Counted from the first letter of the stretch, positions 51,306 to 60,164 are shown. The stretch is DNA of 64,000 bases from Paenibacillus sp. Marseille-Q4541 (GCF_018310695.1 NZ_JAGXCY010000017.1:1-64000); one strand, 5' to 3'. Translations and numbers: made by a program. The notes: a model not told the origin generated them from the sequence alone.

Positions 51306-51343
51306 TGTATTTGAATACATTATTTAGGTTGTATCTGAATACA
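51306..51343. promoter_or_regulatory. Tandem dyad sites upstream of the GNAT gene
   Basis: TGTATT-TG-AATACA (51306-51319, perfect arms) and TGTATC-TG-AATACA (51330-51343, one mismatch) are direct copies 24 bp apart, about 90 bp before the GNAT ATG. This looks like a double operator. The regulator is unknown. Confidence 0.55.
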
Positions 51344-51432
51344 TACAGAAAAGTGATCATCGGGTTTTTGGTAAAAAGGGTATGCCTTTTTTGTAAAACC
51401 TCACTAAAGTTAACGAAAAGGGAGATTAACAC

Positions 51433-51858
51433 ATGAACATTCGTTCCTTTCAGTTGAGTGACGCAAATCGCGTGACGGAGCTGTTACAAGTTGCTTTGTC
51501 CGAAGATTGCTTCGAGAACACGATGGGGCCTTTTGCACGACAGTTATCCTGGGACTCGGACCTTATTATGGTTGCGGAGGAAGACGGAGAACTTGTAGGT
51601 GCATTAATTGGGACTATCGATCAGAATCAGGGTTATATTTACCGTATTGCTGTTCATCCGGATGCTAGACGCCGTGGAGTTGGAAAAGCTCTAGTAAAAG
51701 CCGTTGAACAACGCTTTCATCAGCGTAAGGTAAGCCGTGTATGGGTTGCCGGAGATGAACATAACAAGGCAGCTATGCCTTTGTATGAAGCAATGGGATA
51801 TGGAGCCAACCAGATTATGAAAGCTTTTCAGAATCTGAGTATCCTGGTTCACAACTAA
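51433..51858 (+). CDS. GNAT-family N-acetyltransferase, RimI-like
   Basis: A compact 141-aa acetyltransferase. The acetyl-CoA loop is canonical (ARRRGVGKALV, about 78-88), preceded by IYRIAVHPDA. The C-terminal NKAAMPLYEAMGYGANQ is the usual alpha4-beta7 region. The substrate is unknown. The ribosome-binding site AAAGGGAG precedes the ATG. Tandem operator-like dyads lie upstream, so it may be controlled by a specific regulator. Confidence 0.88.
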   Translation: MNIRSFQLSDANRVTELLQVALSEDCFENTMGPFARQLSWDSDLIMVAEEDGELVGALIGTIDQNQGYIYRIAVHPDARRRGVGKALVKAVEQRFHQRKVSRVWVAGDEHNKAAMPLYEAMGYGANQIMKAFQNLSILVHN

Positions 51859-51920
51859 CTAGAGAGACAGACAAGCGAGACAGACATAAATAAATAGAAA
51901 AATATTGTTCACCATATTAG

Positions 51921-51966
51921 GCATATCTTGGCTTCCGTTGCAAATGGAACCGAGATATGCTTTTCT
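51921..51966 (+). terminator. Terminator after the RimI-like gene
   Basis: GCATATCTTGG pairs with CCGAGATATGC (one wobble), with an inner TTCC/GGAA stem and a TTTT tail. Confidence 0.8.
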
Positions 51967-52031
51967 ATTCATATGGCATTTATAGATATAGATAGATATG
52001 GCACTTACAGATTATAGAGGTGACTTAAGGG

Positions 52032-52616
52032 ATGAACCGTGATGTACCACCTGAAAAAGAACGTGCGGTGACGCCTTCCCCCTCAGGCTCTTCAGTGGCA
52101 AAAGAGCTCAAGGATTGGCTTAAGACAATCATCATTGCTTTCGTCATCATGCTGCTTCTTAACTTATTCGTATTTAACATTTCCATCGTTAAGGGAGAAT
52201 CCATGCAGCCTACCCTTACCGAGCAGAATCGACTGTTTATTAACAAAATTATATATGAGTTTGAACAACCGGGACGTCAAGATGTGATCGTGCTTCATGA
52301 TCCAAGTAATGGGCCCGACCGTAAAGAGTTCCTTGTGAAAAGAGTGATTGGAATACCTGGTGATCTGATTGAGATCAGAGATCATGTTTTATATGTGAAC
52401 GGTGAAGCGCAGAATGAATCCTATACAGATACAATCATTGAAGATCCTGATTTTGGTCCGATCAAATTGCAGGAGGATCACTACTTTGTAATGGGCGATA
52501 ATCGCCATGCGGGGATGAGTAAGGACAGTCGTTCTTTTGGGAGCGTTACTGCGGATAAAATTGTAGGTAGGGCTGAATTTATTTTTTGGCCTAAGGAGAA
52601 CATGAGAAAACTTTGA
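52032..52616 (+). CDS. lepB: Type I signal peptidase
   Basis: Membrane serine peptidase of 194 aa that removes signal peptides from exported proteins. A hydrophilic N-terminus of about 30 residues precedes one membrane segment (31-50). Catalytic S57 lies in VKGESMQPTL, and Lys103 in FLVKRVIGIPGD. The conserved MGDNRHAGMSKDSRSFG box follows. The single-anchor form is typical of Bacillota SipS/T/V/W relatives. The queG fusion gene starts about 50 bp downstream. Confidence 0.95.
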   Translation: MNRDVPPEKERAVTPSPSGSSVAKELKDWLKTIIIAFVIMLLLNLFVFNISIVKGESMQPTLTEQNRLFINKIIYEFEQPGRQDVIVLHDPSNGPDRKEFLVKRVIGIPGDLIEIRDHVLYVNGEAQNESYTDTIIEDPDFGPIKLQEDHYFVMGDNRHAGMSKDSRSFGSVTADKIVGRAEFIFWPKENMRKL

Positions 52617-52667
52617 ACGATACAACGTATGATCAAAACGTTCATTATATAACCTAGAGGTGAGAAT

Positions 52668-54485
52668 ATGATTAGCGGACAGTCAGTACCGGGCACAGCT
52701 GAGCGTTATGAATGGCTGAAACAAGAAATTATTGCTGCAGCGCCGTCGCTCGGTATTGATGATATCGGGTTTGCGGCCGCTGATCCATTTGTATCTTTAC
52801 GCTCCATTTTGGAAGAGCACCGGGCAAATGGTTATGAATCAGGGTTTGAGGAACCCGATATAGAGAAACGGGTTAACCCTGCTTTGGATAACGAGAAGCC
52901 AGCTTCTCTATTGGCCATTGCAATTGCTTATCCTTCCAAGATGAAAGATCCACCGAAGTCTGAGCCAGGTAAATATAGAGGGATATTGGCACGTTCCGCC
53001 TGGGGGCAGGATTATCATCACGTACTTCGGGCTGCAATGGACAAACTGTCCGACTTTATTAAGGAAAGAGTACCGGAAGCGCGGATTGAAAGCATGGTGG
53101 ATACTGGAGTTCTGGTAGACCGTGCTGTATCAGAGCGAGCTGGAATCGGATTTAGCGGTAAAAATTGTTCCATTATTTCGCCCACGCTTGGCTCCTGGAT
53201 TTTCCTAGGGGAGCTTGTGACGAACATTCCGTTTTCACCGGATACCCCGGTTACGGAAGGGTGCGGAGAATGTACTAAATGTATTGATGCATGTCCTACC
53301 GGAGCATTAGTTGGTCCAGGGCAGCTTAATTCACAGAAATGTATCTCTTTTCTAACACAAACCAAAGGTTTTTTGGATGAAGAATATATGAAAAAAATCG
53401 GGAATCGGCTCTACGGATGTGATACATGCCAGATTGTGTGTCCTAAGAACAAGGGTAAGAATTGGGATCACCATCCTGAATTTGAACCAGACCCGGAGAT
53501 CGTGAAGCCATTGTTGATACCGCTTCTTGATCTGAGCAATAAAGAATTTAAAGAACGTTTCGGACATAGTTCTGCCGCATGGCGTGGTAAAAAACCGATT
53601 CAACGGAATGCCATTATTGGACTCGGAAATTTTAAGGACAAAAGTGCTGTACCGAAATTAAGTGAAGTGCTCATGCGCGATCCACGGCCTGAGCTGAGAG
53701 GAACCGCCGCATGGGCGCTCGGCCAAATAGGAGGGGAAGAAGCAATGAACACAATAACGACAGCTGCTTTAAAAGAGGAGCACGAAACCGTGCTAACGAT
53801 GTTGCAAAGAGCCGGAGAACGTTTAGCATCGGCATCTCTACCAAAGGACCAAGCCGTACTCAATAGTACTTCTAAAGATAATGTGGACTCTGTCCCACAA
53901 GAAGATAAAGTGGATAACAAGGCACAGGAGCAAAATGCTGCAGCTTGGAAACCGACACCTGTAACAAACCTCACGGGCACGCCAGTCTATTATCATGAGA
54001 TCATTACGGACCTAGGGGAGTTCACTTTATGTGCAACGGAACAAGGACTAGCGAGACTCGATTTTGGAAACTATACCGTGCGTGAGGCACATCTTCAGCA
54101 GTGGGCAAGAACATGGCTGGGCGAGTACCATTTTGTTCACGATATCTCACGTTTTCAGGAAGCTGTTTGGCAGCTTGAGGAGTATGTGAAAGGGGAACGC
54201 AAAACGTTTGAGCTTCAGTTGGACCTTCGTGGTACACCGTTCGAGGTTCAAGTGTGGAATGCACTTGCTGATATTCCTTATGGGCAAACCGTATCTAGTC
54301 TGGAAGTTGCTGAAACGATTGGAAGACCGAAAGCGGTGCGTTCTGTCGTAGCCGCGATAGGAAAAAATCCGCTTCCAATCATTATTCCACATCATCGCAT
54401 CACAGGTAATGAAGGCGGAGTTGCGATATATCCGGGTGGACTCCAAGTAAAAGAGCGGCTCTTGTCTCTTGAGAAACAAAGCTAA
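52668..54485 (+). CDS. queG: Epoxyqueuosine reductase QueG fused to an alkyltransferase-like domain with Cys-to-His
   Basis: A 605-aa fusion. Residues about 1-400 are QueG, which reduces epoxyqueuosine to queuosine in tRNA using cobalamin and two 4Fe-4S clusters (CGECTKCIDACP, CDTCQIVCP), with a terminal HEAT repeat (LRGTAAWALGQIGG). A charged linker (about 400-440) leads to an O6-alkylguanine-DNA alkyltransferase-like fold (about 445-605). It keeps GTPFEVQVWNALADIPYG and the Arg-finger region RPKAVRSVVAA. The alkyl-accepting PCHR motif reads PHHR, with H575 in place of Cys, so it cannot transfer alkyl groups in the usual way. It may sense damaged DNA or bind nucleic acid like ATL proteins. 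GAGGTGAG precedes the ATG. Confidence 0.93.
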   Translation: MISGQSVPGTAERYEWLKQEIIAAAPSLGIDDIGFAAADPFVSLRSILEEHRANGYESGFEEPDIEKRVNPALDNEKPASLLAIAIAYPSKMKDPPKSEPGKYRGILARSAWGQDYHHVLRAAMDKLSDFIKERVPEARIESMVDTGVLVDRAVSERAGIGFSGKNCSIISPTLGSWIFLGELVTNIPFSPDTPVTEGCGECTKCIDACPTGALVGPGQLNSQKCISFLTQTKGFLDEEYMKKIGNRLYGCDTCQIVCPKNKGKNWDHHPEFEPDPEIVKPLLIPLLDLSNKEFKERFGHSSAAWRGKKPIQRNAIIGLGNFKDKSAVPKLSEVLMRDPRPELRGTAAWALGQIGGEEAMNTITTAALKEEHETVLTMLQRAGERLASASLPKDQAVLNSTSKDNVDSVPQEDKVDNKAQEQNAAAWKPTPVTNLTGTPVYYHEIITDLGEFTLCATEQGLARLDFGNYTVREAHLQQWARTWLGEYHFVHDISRFQEAVWQLEEYVKGERKTFELQLDLRGTPFEVQVWNALADIPYGQTVSSLEVAETIGRPKAVRSVVAAIGKNPLPIIIPHHRITGNEGGVAIYPGGLQVKERLLSLEKQS

Positions 54486-54606
54486 TGTAAAGTGGTAAGA
54501 AAAACACCAATTTCCGTTTGCTAGCAGCCTTTCTACATGCTATGATATCGTTTGTAAACCGTTTTTAACGATATTAAATTCAAGTGGAAAATAGGGGTGT
54601 AGAAGC

Positions 54607-54870
54607 ATGTGGAACATCGTCATACCCATTATTACACTAATTGTGGGCTTGATCGGAGGATTCTTCATTGGTGCATTTTATTTGCGTAAGCAGATGGAGA
54701 AAATGCAGAATGATCCTGAGGCTTTACAAAAGATGGCCAAGCAAATGGGCTACAATTTGAATAGCAAGCAGATGCAGCGTGCTCAACAGATGATGAAAAC
54801 CCAGCAAGGCGGCAATGGTACGGGTAGAATGCAACCGCCTATGCGTAAAAATCAGGGCAGAAAAAGATAG
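54607..54870 (+). CDS. yneF: YneF-family (UPF0154) small membrane protein
   Basis: An 87-aa protein with one N-terminal membrane segment (3-26, IITLIVGLIGGFFIGAFYLRKQM) and the UPF0154 core MQNDPEALQKMAKQMGYNLNSKQM. A Gln/Gly/Met-rich basic tail extends beyond the usual core length of about 70 residues. Function is unknown in the family. AGGGGTG precedes the ATG. It lies between queG and folE. Confidence 0.9.
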   Translation: MWNIVIPIITLIVGLIGGFFIGAFYLRKQMEKMQNDPEALQKMAKQMGYNLNSKQMQRAQQMMKTQQGGNGTGRMQPPMRKNQGRKR

Positions 54871-54924
54871 TAGCTGTAATTTGCCTGCCAAATGCCAGAT
54901 GTAACGGCGGGGAGGAAATACGAA

Positions 54925-55518
54925 ATGGCTGGAGTTAAAGATTACGTGAATTCCTCTGTCGCGAACAATCGCGAGCAGATTGAATACCACGTTGAACAAA
55001 TATTAAAGCTGATTGGTGAAGATACAAACCGTGAAGGTTTGCTTGAAACACCAGCACGTGTTACACGGATGTACGAAGAAATTTTTGCGGGTTACGAGGT
55101 TGATCCTAAAGATGTACTGGGCGTAACCTTTGACGAGAATCACGAAGAACTCGTGATCGTTAAAGATATCGTATACTACAGTCAGTGCGAACATCATATG
55201 GCTCCTTTTTTCGGGAAAGTTCATATTGGATATGTACCAAGCGGACAAATTGTCGGTCTTAGCAAACTTGCAAGACTGGTAGAGGCAGTAACTCGCCGTC
55301 TTCAGGTTCAAGAACGAATTACATCCCAGATCGCAGATATTTTGGATGAAGCATTGAAGCCGAACGGTGTTATGGTTGTCGTTGAAGGAGAACATCTTTG
55401 TATGTGTGCTCGCGGCGTCAAGAAACCGGGAAGCAAGACAGTTACCTCTGCAACACGCGGTACGTTCCGCGAAAATGCAGCATCTCGTGCTGAGTTTCTT
55501 TCTTTGCTCAAAGGATAA
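54925..55518 (+). CDS. folE: GTP cyclohydrolase I
   Basis: Converts GTP to 7,8-dihydroneopterin triphosphate, the first step for folate and also the precursor for queuosine (via QueD/E/C). The 197-aa protein has zinc-binding Cys/His in QCEHHMAPF and [16 protein letters not shown], and the core [27 protein letters not shown] 54925 has GGGGAGG 8 nt upstream. Its closeness to the queG fusion gene suggests a tRNA-modification link. A terminator follows. Confidence 0.96.
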   Translation: MAGVKDYVNSSVANNREQIEYHVEQILKLIGEDTNREGLLETPARVTRMYEEIFAGYEVDPKDVLGVTFDENHEELVIVKDIVYYSQCEHHMAPFFGKVHIGYVPSGQIVGLSKLARLVEAVTRRLQVQERITSQIADILDEALKPNGVMVVVEGEHLCMCARGVKKPGSKTVTSATRGTFRENAASRAEFLSLLKG

Positions 55519-55556
55519 TACCGTTATTCGGGCCTTGGCATATGAAGTACGGATAG

Positions 55557-55588
55557 AAAGCCTTGACCTTTTAGGTCAGGGCTTTTTT
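55557..55588 (+). terminator. Terminator after folE
   Basis: AGCCTTGACC pairs with GGTCAGGGCT around a short loop, followed by TTTTTT. Confidence 0.85.
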
Positions 55589-55632
55589 GTATGATATAGC
55601 TAAATTCGGTGAGGCGAAGGGGAGAATCTTTT

Positions 55633-56427
55633 ATGTTTGAGGAACTACAGATTGTTGAATCTCCACTCATGAGAAGTACAGAAGATGTGCTTGCGGCTTT
55701 TGCATGGGAAGAGGTGCTTTGTAAGCAGGTTGGACTAGGCCACCGCCCTGTCGCTCATCTGTGGCGCCACGAGAATGCGTTGGTAATTGGGCTGAGAGAC
55801 CGCAGGTTAAAGGGAGCCGAGAAAGTTTTGCGTGCTTATGAGGAAGCGGGGCTCGTAACATGCGTTCGTCCTTCTGGTGGGGCGGCAGTCAAACTGACTC
55901 CGGGCGTAGTCAATGTATCATTAATTATGCCAAACCCAGACCATGCGATAAACATACATGATGATTTTAAGAGAATGGTGAGTTACATACAGGAAGCATT
56001 GTTACCTTGGGGCATAGAGGCGAAGGCCGGAGAAATTGAAGGTGCATTTTGCCCAGGTGATTACGATGTAAGCATTGCTGGCCGTAAATTTTGCGGAATT
56101 GCTCAGCGACGTTTGGCAAAGGCATATCTGATTACCGCATTTATTATTGTTGAGGATGACGGAGATGAGCTGGCGGCAGAGGTTCGTAATTTCTACGATG
56201 CAGCTGCTTCAGAGACAGAAGAGCATTTTCCTCAGGTACAGCAGGGTACAATGGGAGGGCTGCGTGAACTTGCAGGGGTCCCTTCCTCGGAAGCTTATAT
56301 GGAGTCACTTGTTCAGGTGCTTCGTCAGAAGGCCGTTCATGTTTACAATGGGGCTCAGCCAGATGTGCCAAAGGAAGAAGTGGAAAAAATGATAATTACA
56401 CTTAGAGAACGTTATGATCGGGACTAA
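55633..56427 (+). CDS. lipL: Lipoyl-[GcvH]:protein lipoyltransferase, LipL (YwfL)-like
   Basis: Amidotransferase of 264 aa that moves lipoyl or octanoyl groups from GcvH to the E2 subunits of dehydrogenases. The LplA/LipB fold carries GLRDRRLKGAEK, RPSGGAAV and the LipL hallmark FCPGDYDVSIAGRKFCGIAQRR, with nucleophile C140 and Lys152. ATG 55633 follows AAGGGGAG; a longer frame lacks a ribosome-binding site. It is monocistronic, with a shared terminator. Confidence 0.92.
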   Translation: MFEELQIVESPLMRSTEDVLAAFAWEEVLCKQVGLGHRPVAHLWRHENALVIGLRDRRLKGAEKVLRAYEEAGLVTCVRPSGGAAVKLTPGVVNVSLIMPNPDHAINIHDDFKRMVSYIQEALLPWGIEAKAGEIEGAFCPGDYDVSIAGRKFCGIAQRRLAKAYLITAFIIVEDDGDELAAEVRNFYDAAASETEEHFPQVQQGTMGGLRELAGVPSSEAYMESLVQVLRQKAVHVYNGAQPDVPKEEVEKMIITLRERYDRD

Positions 56428-56442
56428 AAGGGCCTCCTCTTT

Positions 56443-56490
56443 CCATATAAAAACAACCTGTTGCTTGTAGCACAGGCTGTTTTTATATGG
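56443..56490. terminator. Bidirectional terminator between lipL and the SOD-fusion gene
   Basis: A stem of about 19 bp (CCATATAAAAACA.CCTGT) with one mismatch and internal A/T tracts serves two convergent genes. Confidence 0.85.
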
Positions 56491-56535
56491 GTTATTTTTT
56501 TGCTTCAAACTGCTTCAATGGATTGTCCTGTGAGC

Positions 56536-57786
56536 TCAATAAGGAGTCCAGCGAAGTTTGCGCGCCTCCATGAAACGTTCGGATACCTCAGGCCAGTAAA
56601 CGACATTCCACCAGTCTGTAATATATTTTTTTCGTTCATTCTGATGCTTGAGGTAATAGGCATGTTCCCATACATCCAGTGGAAGTAAAGGTACAATATC
56701 ATATTGGGATAGATTCTGATGCTTCTCGGCTTGTAGAATTTCTAGACGATGTGCTCTTGGACTCCACACGAGAACCGCCCATCCTCCGCCCTCTACTTTG
56801 TTCGCTGCTTCTGTAAAATGCTTTTTGAATGCTTCAAAGCTTCCAAAATCTTTTCGGATTTGCTCGCCAAGGGAGCCAACCGGTTTACCTCCTCCTTTAG
56901 GGTTCATGATGTTCCAGAAGATGGTGTGTAAATAATGTCCAGCGCCATTAAAGGCAAGCTCTCGTTCCCAATGTTTTACGAGATCAAAATCTCCATCTTT
57001 TCTAGCTTCTTGAAGTTTCTTCTCCGCTTTGTTGAGATCATCTACATAGGCTTTATGATGCTTGTCATGATGAATACGCATTGTTTTTTCGTCAATGTAA
57101 GGCTCCAGTGCATTATAGGCGTAAGGAAGTGGAGGGAGTTTGTGTCCTCCGATCGGTACAGGAGACTCAGGTTCGCTTGTTTCAGTTGTACTCTCGGTAT
57201 GCATCTCTGTCGGAGAAGAAGACGCGGTTAGTGTACCGAAAGATTCCTCGGCAATCCGTCCGGATATAGCCACTTCGGGGTAAGGGAAAGCTTCTTCTTC
57301 CTCCCAGTAGCCGCGTTGTTGCGGCTTTGATACCATTTGTGGATTTATTAGCTCTGACACTGCATTTTGGCGATCCAAAGGCTTTAGCTGATTCATGTTT
57401 TTTTCACATTGATCCCGGATGTGCTGAATGATTACTTTTGCTGAAGGGTGTTTGGATATAGCATCACTATGACTCATCAGATGATCAAGCTGCCGATGGA
57501 ACTCTTTGGACTGGGCGAAACAAGTGTGAAGCAAGACATCCATTTGACCGAGTGCATACTCATTAGCATGGTGAGCTTCATTCTTTGTTTTTTTCATCCA
57601 GTCATCTGCCGTATAGCTTGTGCGTTCAAAAACCGACTTCCATTCATCTAACAGTTTTGCATAGGGAGTCTCTAGATTAGGCACAACAGGGATGATGATT
57701 TGGGTGTATTCCTTTTCAGCATCTTTCCAAGACCTTATCTCCTCAAGGACGCGCAGTGGCAAATAGGGCCCATACTCCAACTCCAT
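56536..57786 (-). CDS. Superoxide dismutase with long N-terminal helical extension (SodF-like)
   Basis: A 416-aa protein. The C-terminal 200 residues form an Fe/Mn superoxide dismutase domain with metal ligands H239 (MRIHHDKHH), H287 (HYLHTIFW) and the Asp/His pair in DVWEHAYYL. The first roughly 150 residues form a helical domain with AHHANEYALGQMD and FAQSKEFHRQLDHL, reminiscent of DUF2935-like bundles but not clearly assigned. A disordered Ser/Thr/Glu linker (about 155-212) joins them. This is longer than Bacillus SodF (about 280 aa). There is no signal peptide. AGGAGG precedes the ATG. Confidence 0.87.
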   Translation of the reverse strand: MELEYGPYLPLRVLEEIRSWKDAEKEYTQIIIPVVPNLETPYAKLLDEWKSVFERTSYTADDWMKKTKNEAHHANEYALGQMDVLLHTCFAQSKEFHRQLDHLMSHSDAISKHPSAKVIIQHIRDQCEKNMNQLKPLDRQNAVSELINPQMVSKPQQRGYWEEEEAFPYPEVAISGRIAEESFGTLTASSSPTEMHTESTTETSEPESPVPIGGHKLPPLPYAYNALEPYIDEKTMRIHHDKHHKAYVDDLNKAEKKLQEARKDGDFDLVKHWERELAFNGAGHYLHTIFWNIMNPKGGGKPVGSLGEQIRKDFGSFEAFKKHFTEAANKVEGGGWAVLVWSPRAHRLEILQAEKHQNLSQYDIVPLLPLDVWEHAYYLKHQNERKKYITDWWNVVYWPEVSERFMEARKLRWTPY

Positions 57787-57960
57787 ACGCTAGTTACCTC
57801 CTGTTATTTTGTCTTATTGTTTTACGATCGCAGTAGCACAATAGACGTTATCTCTTTTTTATTTCTATTCTTGTTGGGGCTTGGACTATGATGACTTGTC
57901 AAATAATAGGAAACAGGCAGGTGAGGTGTATGTAAAGGTGCGTAGATACATGGAAATATA

Positions 57961-57990
57961 CAAAAAAGACACCTTGGTTCAAGGTGTCTT
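57961..57990 (-). terminator. Terminator of the second anchored hydrolase
   Basis: AGACACCTTG pairs with CAAGGTGTCT around GTT. TTTTTT follows on the minus strand. Confidence 0.88.
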
Positions 57991-58006
57991 GGATTAAAGT
58001 ACGATA

Positions 58007-59002
58007 TTATTGCTGAGCTAGCTTAATATTACCGAGGAACGTAGATACTTTCCGTAAATATTCCTTAGGATGTTCTCTGAATATGAGTTCATGGTGTGCG
58101 TCATCAACGATCCATACATCTGACTTCGGATTTGTTTGGTTACTAGCTAAAAGCTCAGCCATTGGATAAGGGGCTTTGTCATCCTTCGTTCCATGAATGA
58201 ACAGGATAGGGATATCATAATCCTTTGTTTTTACTTCCTGATACGGTATCGAATTCAGACTTGTGCCATTGAGAACCGGGAATAACATGGTAAGAAGCTG
58301 TAATGTCGGTTGTCTTGGTAGGTTGATCTGATTCTGAATGTTATGGTAAAGCGTATCTGGCTCAAGTAAGAACGTACTATCCAGTATCATGGCATCAATA
58401 TCTTTGGATACGAGTGCTGCCTGCAAAGCGGTTCCAGCTCCCATGGAGAAACCCCAGACGACGACTTCTTGTGAACCCTTCTGCTTAGCGAGTTGTACTG
58501 CACCGAGCAACTGTTTGGACTCTGCTTTTCCTCCTGTTGCAACACCGCGGCTGTTCTGGGAAGCAAAGCCATAGTCAAACATAATAACATTAAAATTTTG
58601 CTGATGAGCATAATGTGCCAGGTCATACATTGGAACCCAGGATTCCTCGCGGTTCGCACCATAACCATGACTTAAAACGATAGTTTTGCTACTCTGGCTT
58701 TCTGCGGGAATATACCATCCATTCACGTTACGACTGCCGTCGATCGCAGGGAAGGTAACCTCTTCATAGGCCATCCCTTTCGCAAGCATTGGATTAGAAT
58801 ACACCGGTGCCACCGTAGGATTCGAAAGAACCCAGGCGATGAAAGCATGAAGAGCGATAAAGCAAAATACAAGGAAGAAAATAATGGATAATACAAGGGC
58901 TACAATAATATGTTTAAAACGAATCAGCCTTGGCGAGATTGTTGGAGGAATCGTTGATACGTCTCGTTGAAGATGGCTATTGCTCTTGGATGTAGGAAAC
59001 AT
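58007..59002 (-). CDS. Membrane-anchored alpha/beta hydrolase
   Basis: Serine hydrolase of 331 aa. A basic cytoplasmic N-terminus and one membrane segment (about 36-58) precede the hydrolase domain. The oxyanion region is LSHGYGANRE, the nucleophile is in WGFSMGAGTA, the acid Asp is in HGTKDDKAPY and the His is in DDAHHELIF. I start at the ATG preceded by AGGAGGG. It is related in plan to the hydrolase at 34.0 kb. The substrate is unknown. The roughly 310 bp upstream hold nothing else I can assign except the Fur-like site listed next. Confidence 0.88.
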   Translation of the reverse strand: MFPTSKSNSHLQRDVSTIPPTISPRLIRFKHIIVALVLSIIFFLVFCFIALHAFIAWVLSNPTVAPVYSNPMLAKGMAYEEVTFPAIDGSRNVNGWYIPAESQSSKTIVLSHGYGANREESWVPMYDLAHYAHQQNFNVIMFDYGFASQNSRGVATGGKAESKQLLGAVQLAKQKGSQEVVVWGFSMGAGTALQAALVSKDIDAMILDSTFLLEPDTLYHNIQNQINLPRQPTLQLLTMLFPVLNGTSLNSIPYQEVKTKDYDIPILFIHGTKDDKAPYPMAELLASNQTNPKSDVWIVDDAHHELIFREHPKEYLRKVSTFLGNIKLAQQ

Positions 59003-59313
59003 ACAGGATTCCCTCCTTCTTGTTAGTATCTTATGCAATCTCTTTCCATCATGACCGAAGAACTAGTTATCAGATGAGTTCGGGTGAAATTACGACAAAG
59101 TATGACAAATGTATCTGAGAGATAATTCGTAACTCTCTTACTATTATTTTTAATCCTATGATGTAAAAGTAGGAAAGTCAATCGGATGAGTCGATTTGTT
59201 ACACAGATGTAATATTCGACAATCTAGTAGCTTAAATAGCTTGTCAAGTGAAGCAAGCCCTATTCCCAAATGGTGAGATAAGTGCTGCACATCGTAATAT
59301 AAAAAGAACTAAA

Positions 59314-59366
59314 TGAGATTGATTCTCAATAATTTTCTTTACATTAAGTATAAGTTCTCATATAAT
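59314..59366 (+). promoter_or_regulatory. Promoter of the iclR-type gene with an upstream Fur-like box
   Basis: -35 TTTACA and -10 TATAAT are exactly 17 bp apart (59338-59366). Ten bp upstream, TGAGATTGATTCTCA (59314-59328) matches 11 of 14 defined positions of the 7-1-7 Fur box TGATAATNATTATCA. Iron control of the regulator is possible; the position upstream of -35 is unusual for a simple Fur repressor site. Confidence 0.6.
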
Positions 59367-59414
59367 TTATGTAACCAGGTTTCACGTGATGAAACACGAG
59401 AGGGGGATGGTTCT

Positions 59415-60164
59415 ATGGAAGATCAGGATCGCAAATCAACAGTTCGAGCGGTCGAACGAGCACTGGACATTTTGCTCACTTTTACAGGCCAGACTGACCT
59501 TGGGCTAACGGAAATATCCAGCAAGATTGGATTACATAAAAGTACGGTACATCGGCTGTTGTCGACGTTGGAGGAAAAAGGTTTTGTCATCCGTAATCCC
59601 TCTACGGAAAAATATCGGCTTGGGATTCGGATATGGGAACTCGCCGCGCATATGTCGCAAAGTGATGACCCCGCCGTGCTGTTGCTACCAGCAATGGAAC
59701 GGTTGCGTGACAATTTAGGAGAGACCGTTAGTTTGTATTTAAGAGATGGGAACGAGCGTATTCGAGTTCAGGCAGTACAAAGTAACCAAGCGATCCGCCG
59801 GGTTGCCCCAGTGGGAGCGAGACTTCCCTTGTCTGTTGGTGCTTCTAGCAAAGTGCTTGTTGCTTTTGCACCTAACGAAGAGCAAGAACAATTAATTACA
59901 GAGTTCGATCCCCAGATTCCTTTTGACAAACCAACGTATTTGGCGCAGCTTCAGGAGATACGAGTACAGGGTTTTGCCACAAGCTATGAAGAAAGAGAGC
60001 CAGGGGCAGCGGCAGTTTCTGCACCTATTTTTGATCGTAAGGGAAATGTGGCAGCGGCTTTATCCGTTTCAGGACCTGTTAGCAGATTATCTCCTGAGAC
60101 CCTTTGTGTATACGGGCCCGTGCTTGTGGAAGCAGCGGCGCAGATGGGCCTCATGTTACGATAA
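59415..60164 (+). CDS. IclR-family transcriptional regulator
   Basis: A 249-aa regulator. The N-terminal winged helix (AVERALDILLTFTGQTDLGLTEISSKIGLHKSTVHRLLSTLEEKGFV) is followed by the IclR effector-binding domain (about 80-249) with VGARLPLSVGASSKVLVAFAP and EPGAAAVSAPIFDRKGNVAAALSVSGP. ATG 59415 follows GAGGGGG. It is monocistronic, next to the thiC riboswitch, and no metabolic target gene is adjacent. The effector is unknown. Confidence 0.92.
   Translation: MEDQDRKSTVRAVERALDILLTFTGQTDLGLTEISSKIGLHKSTVHRLLSTLEEKGFVIRNPSTEKYRLGIRIWELAAHMSQSDDPAVLLLPAMERLRDNLGETVSLYLRDGNERIRVQAVQSNQAIRRVAPVGARLPLSVGASSKVLVAFAPNEEQEQLITEFDPQIPFDKPTYLAQLQEIRVQGFATSYEEREPGAAAVSAPIFDRKGNVAAALSVSGPVSRLSPETLCVYGPVLVEAAAQMGLMLR

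Noticed and set aside
51375..51395. Sigma-B-like promoter (GTTTTT and GGGTAT) before the RimI-like gene
   Set aside because: The spacing between the two hexamers is only about 8 bp, too short for sigma-B.
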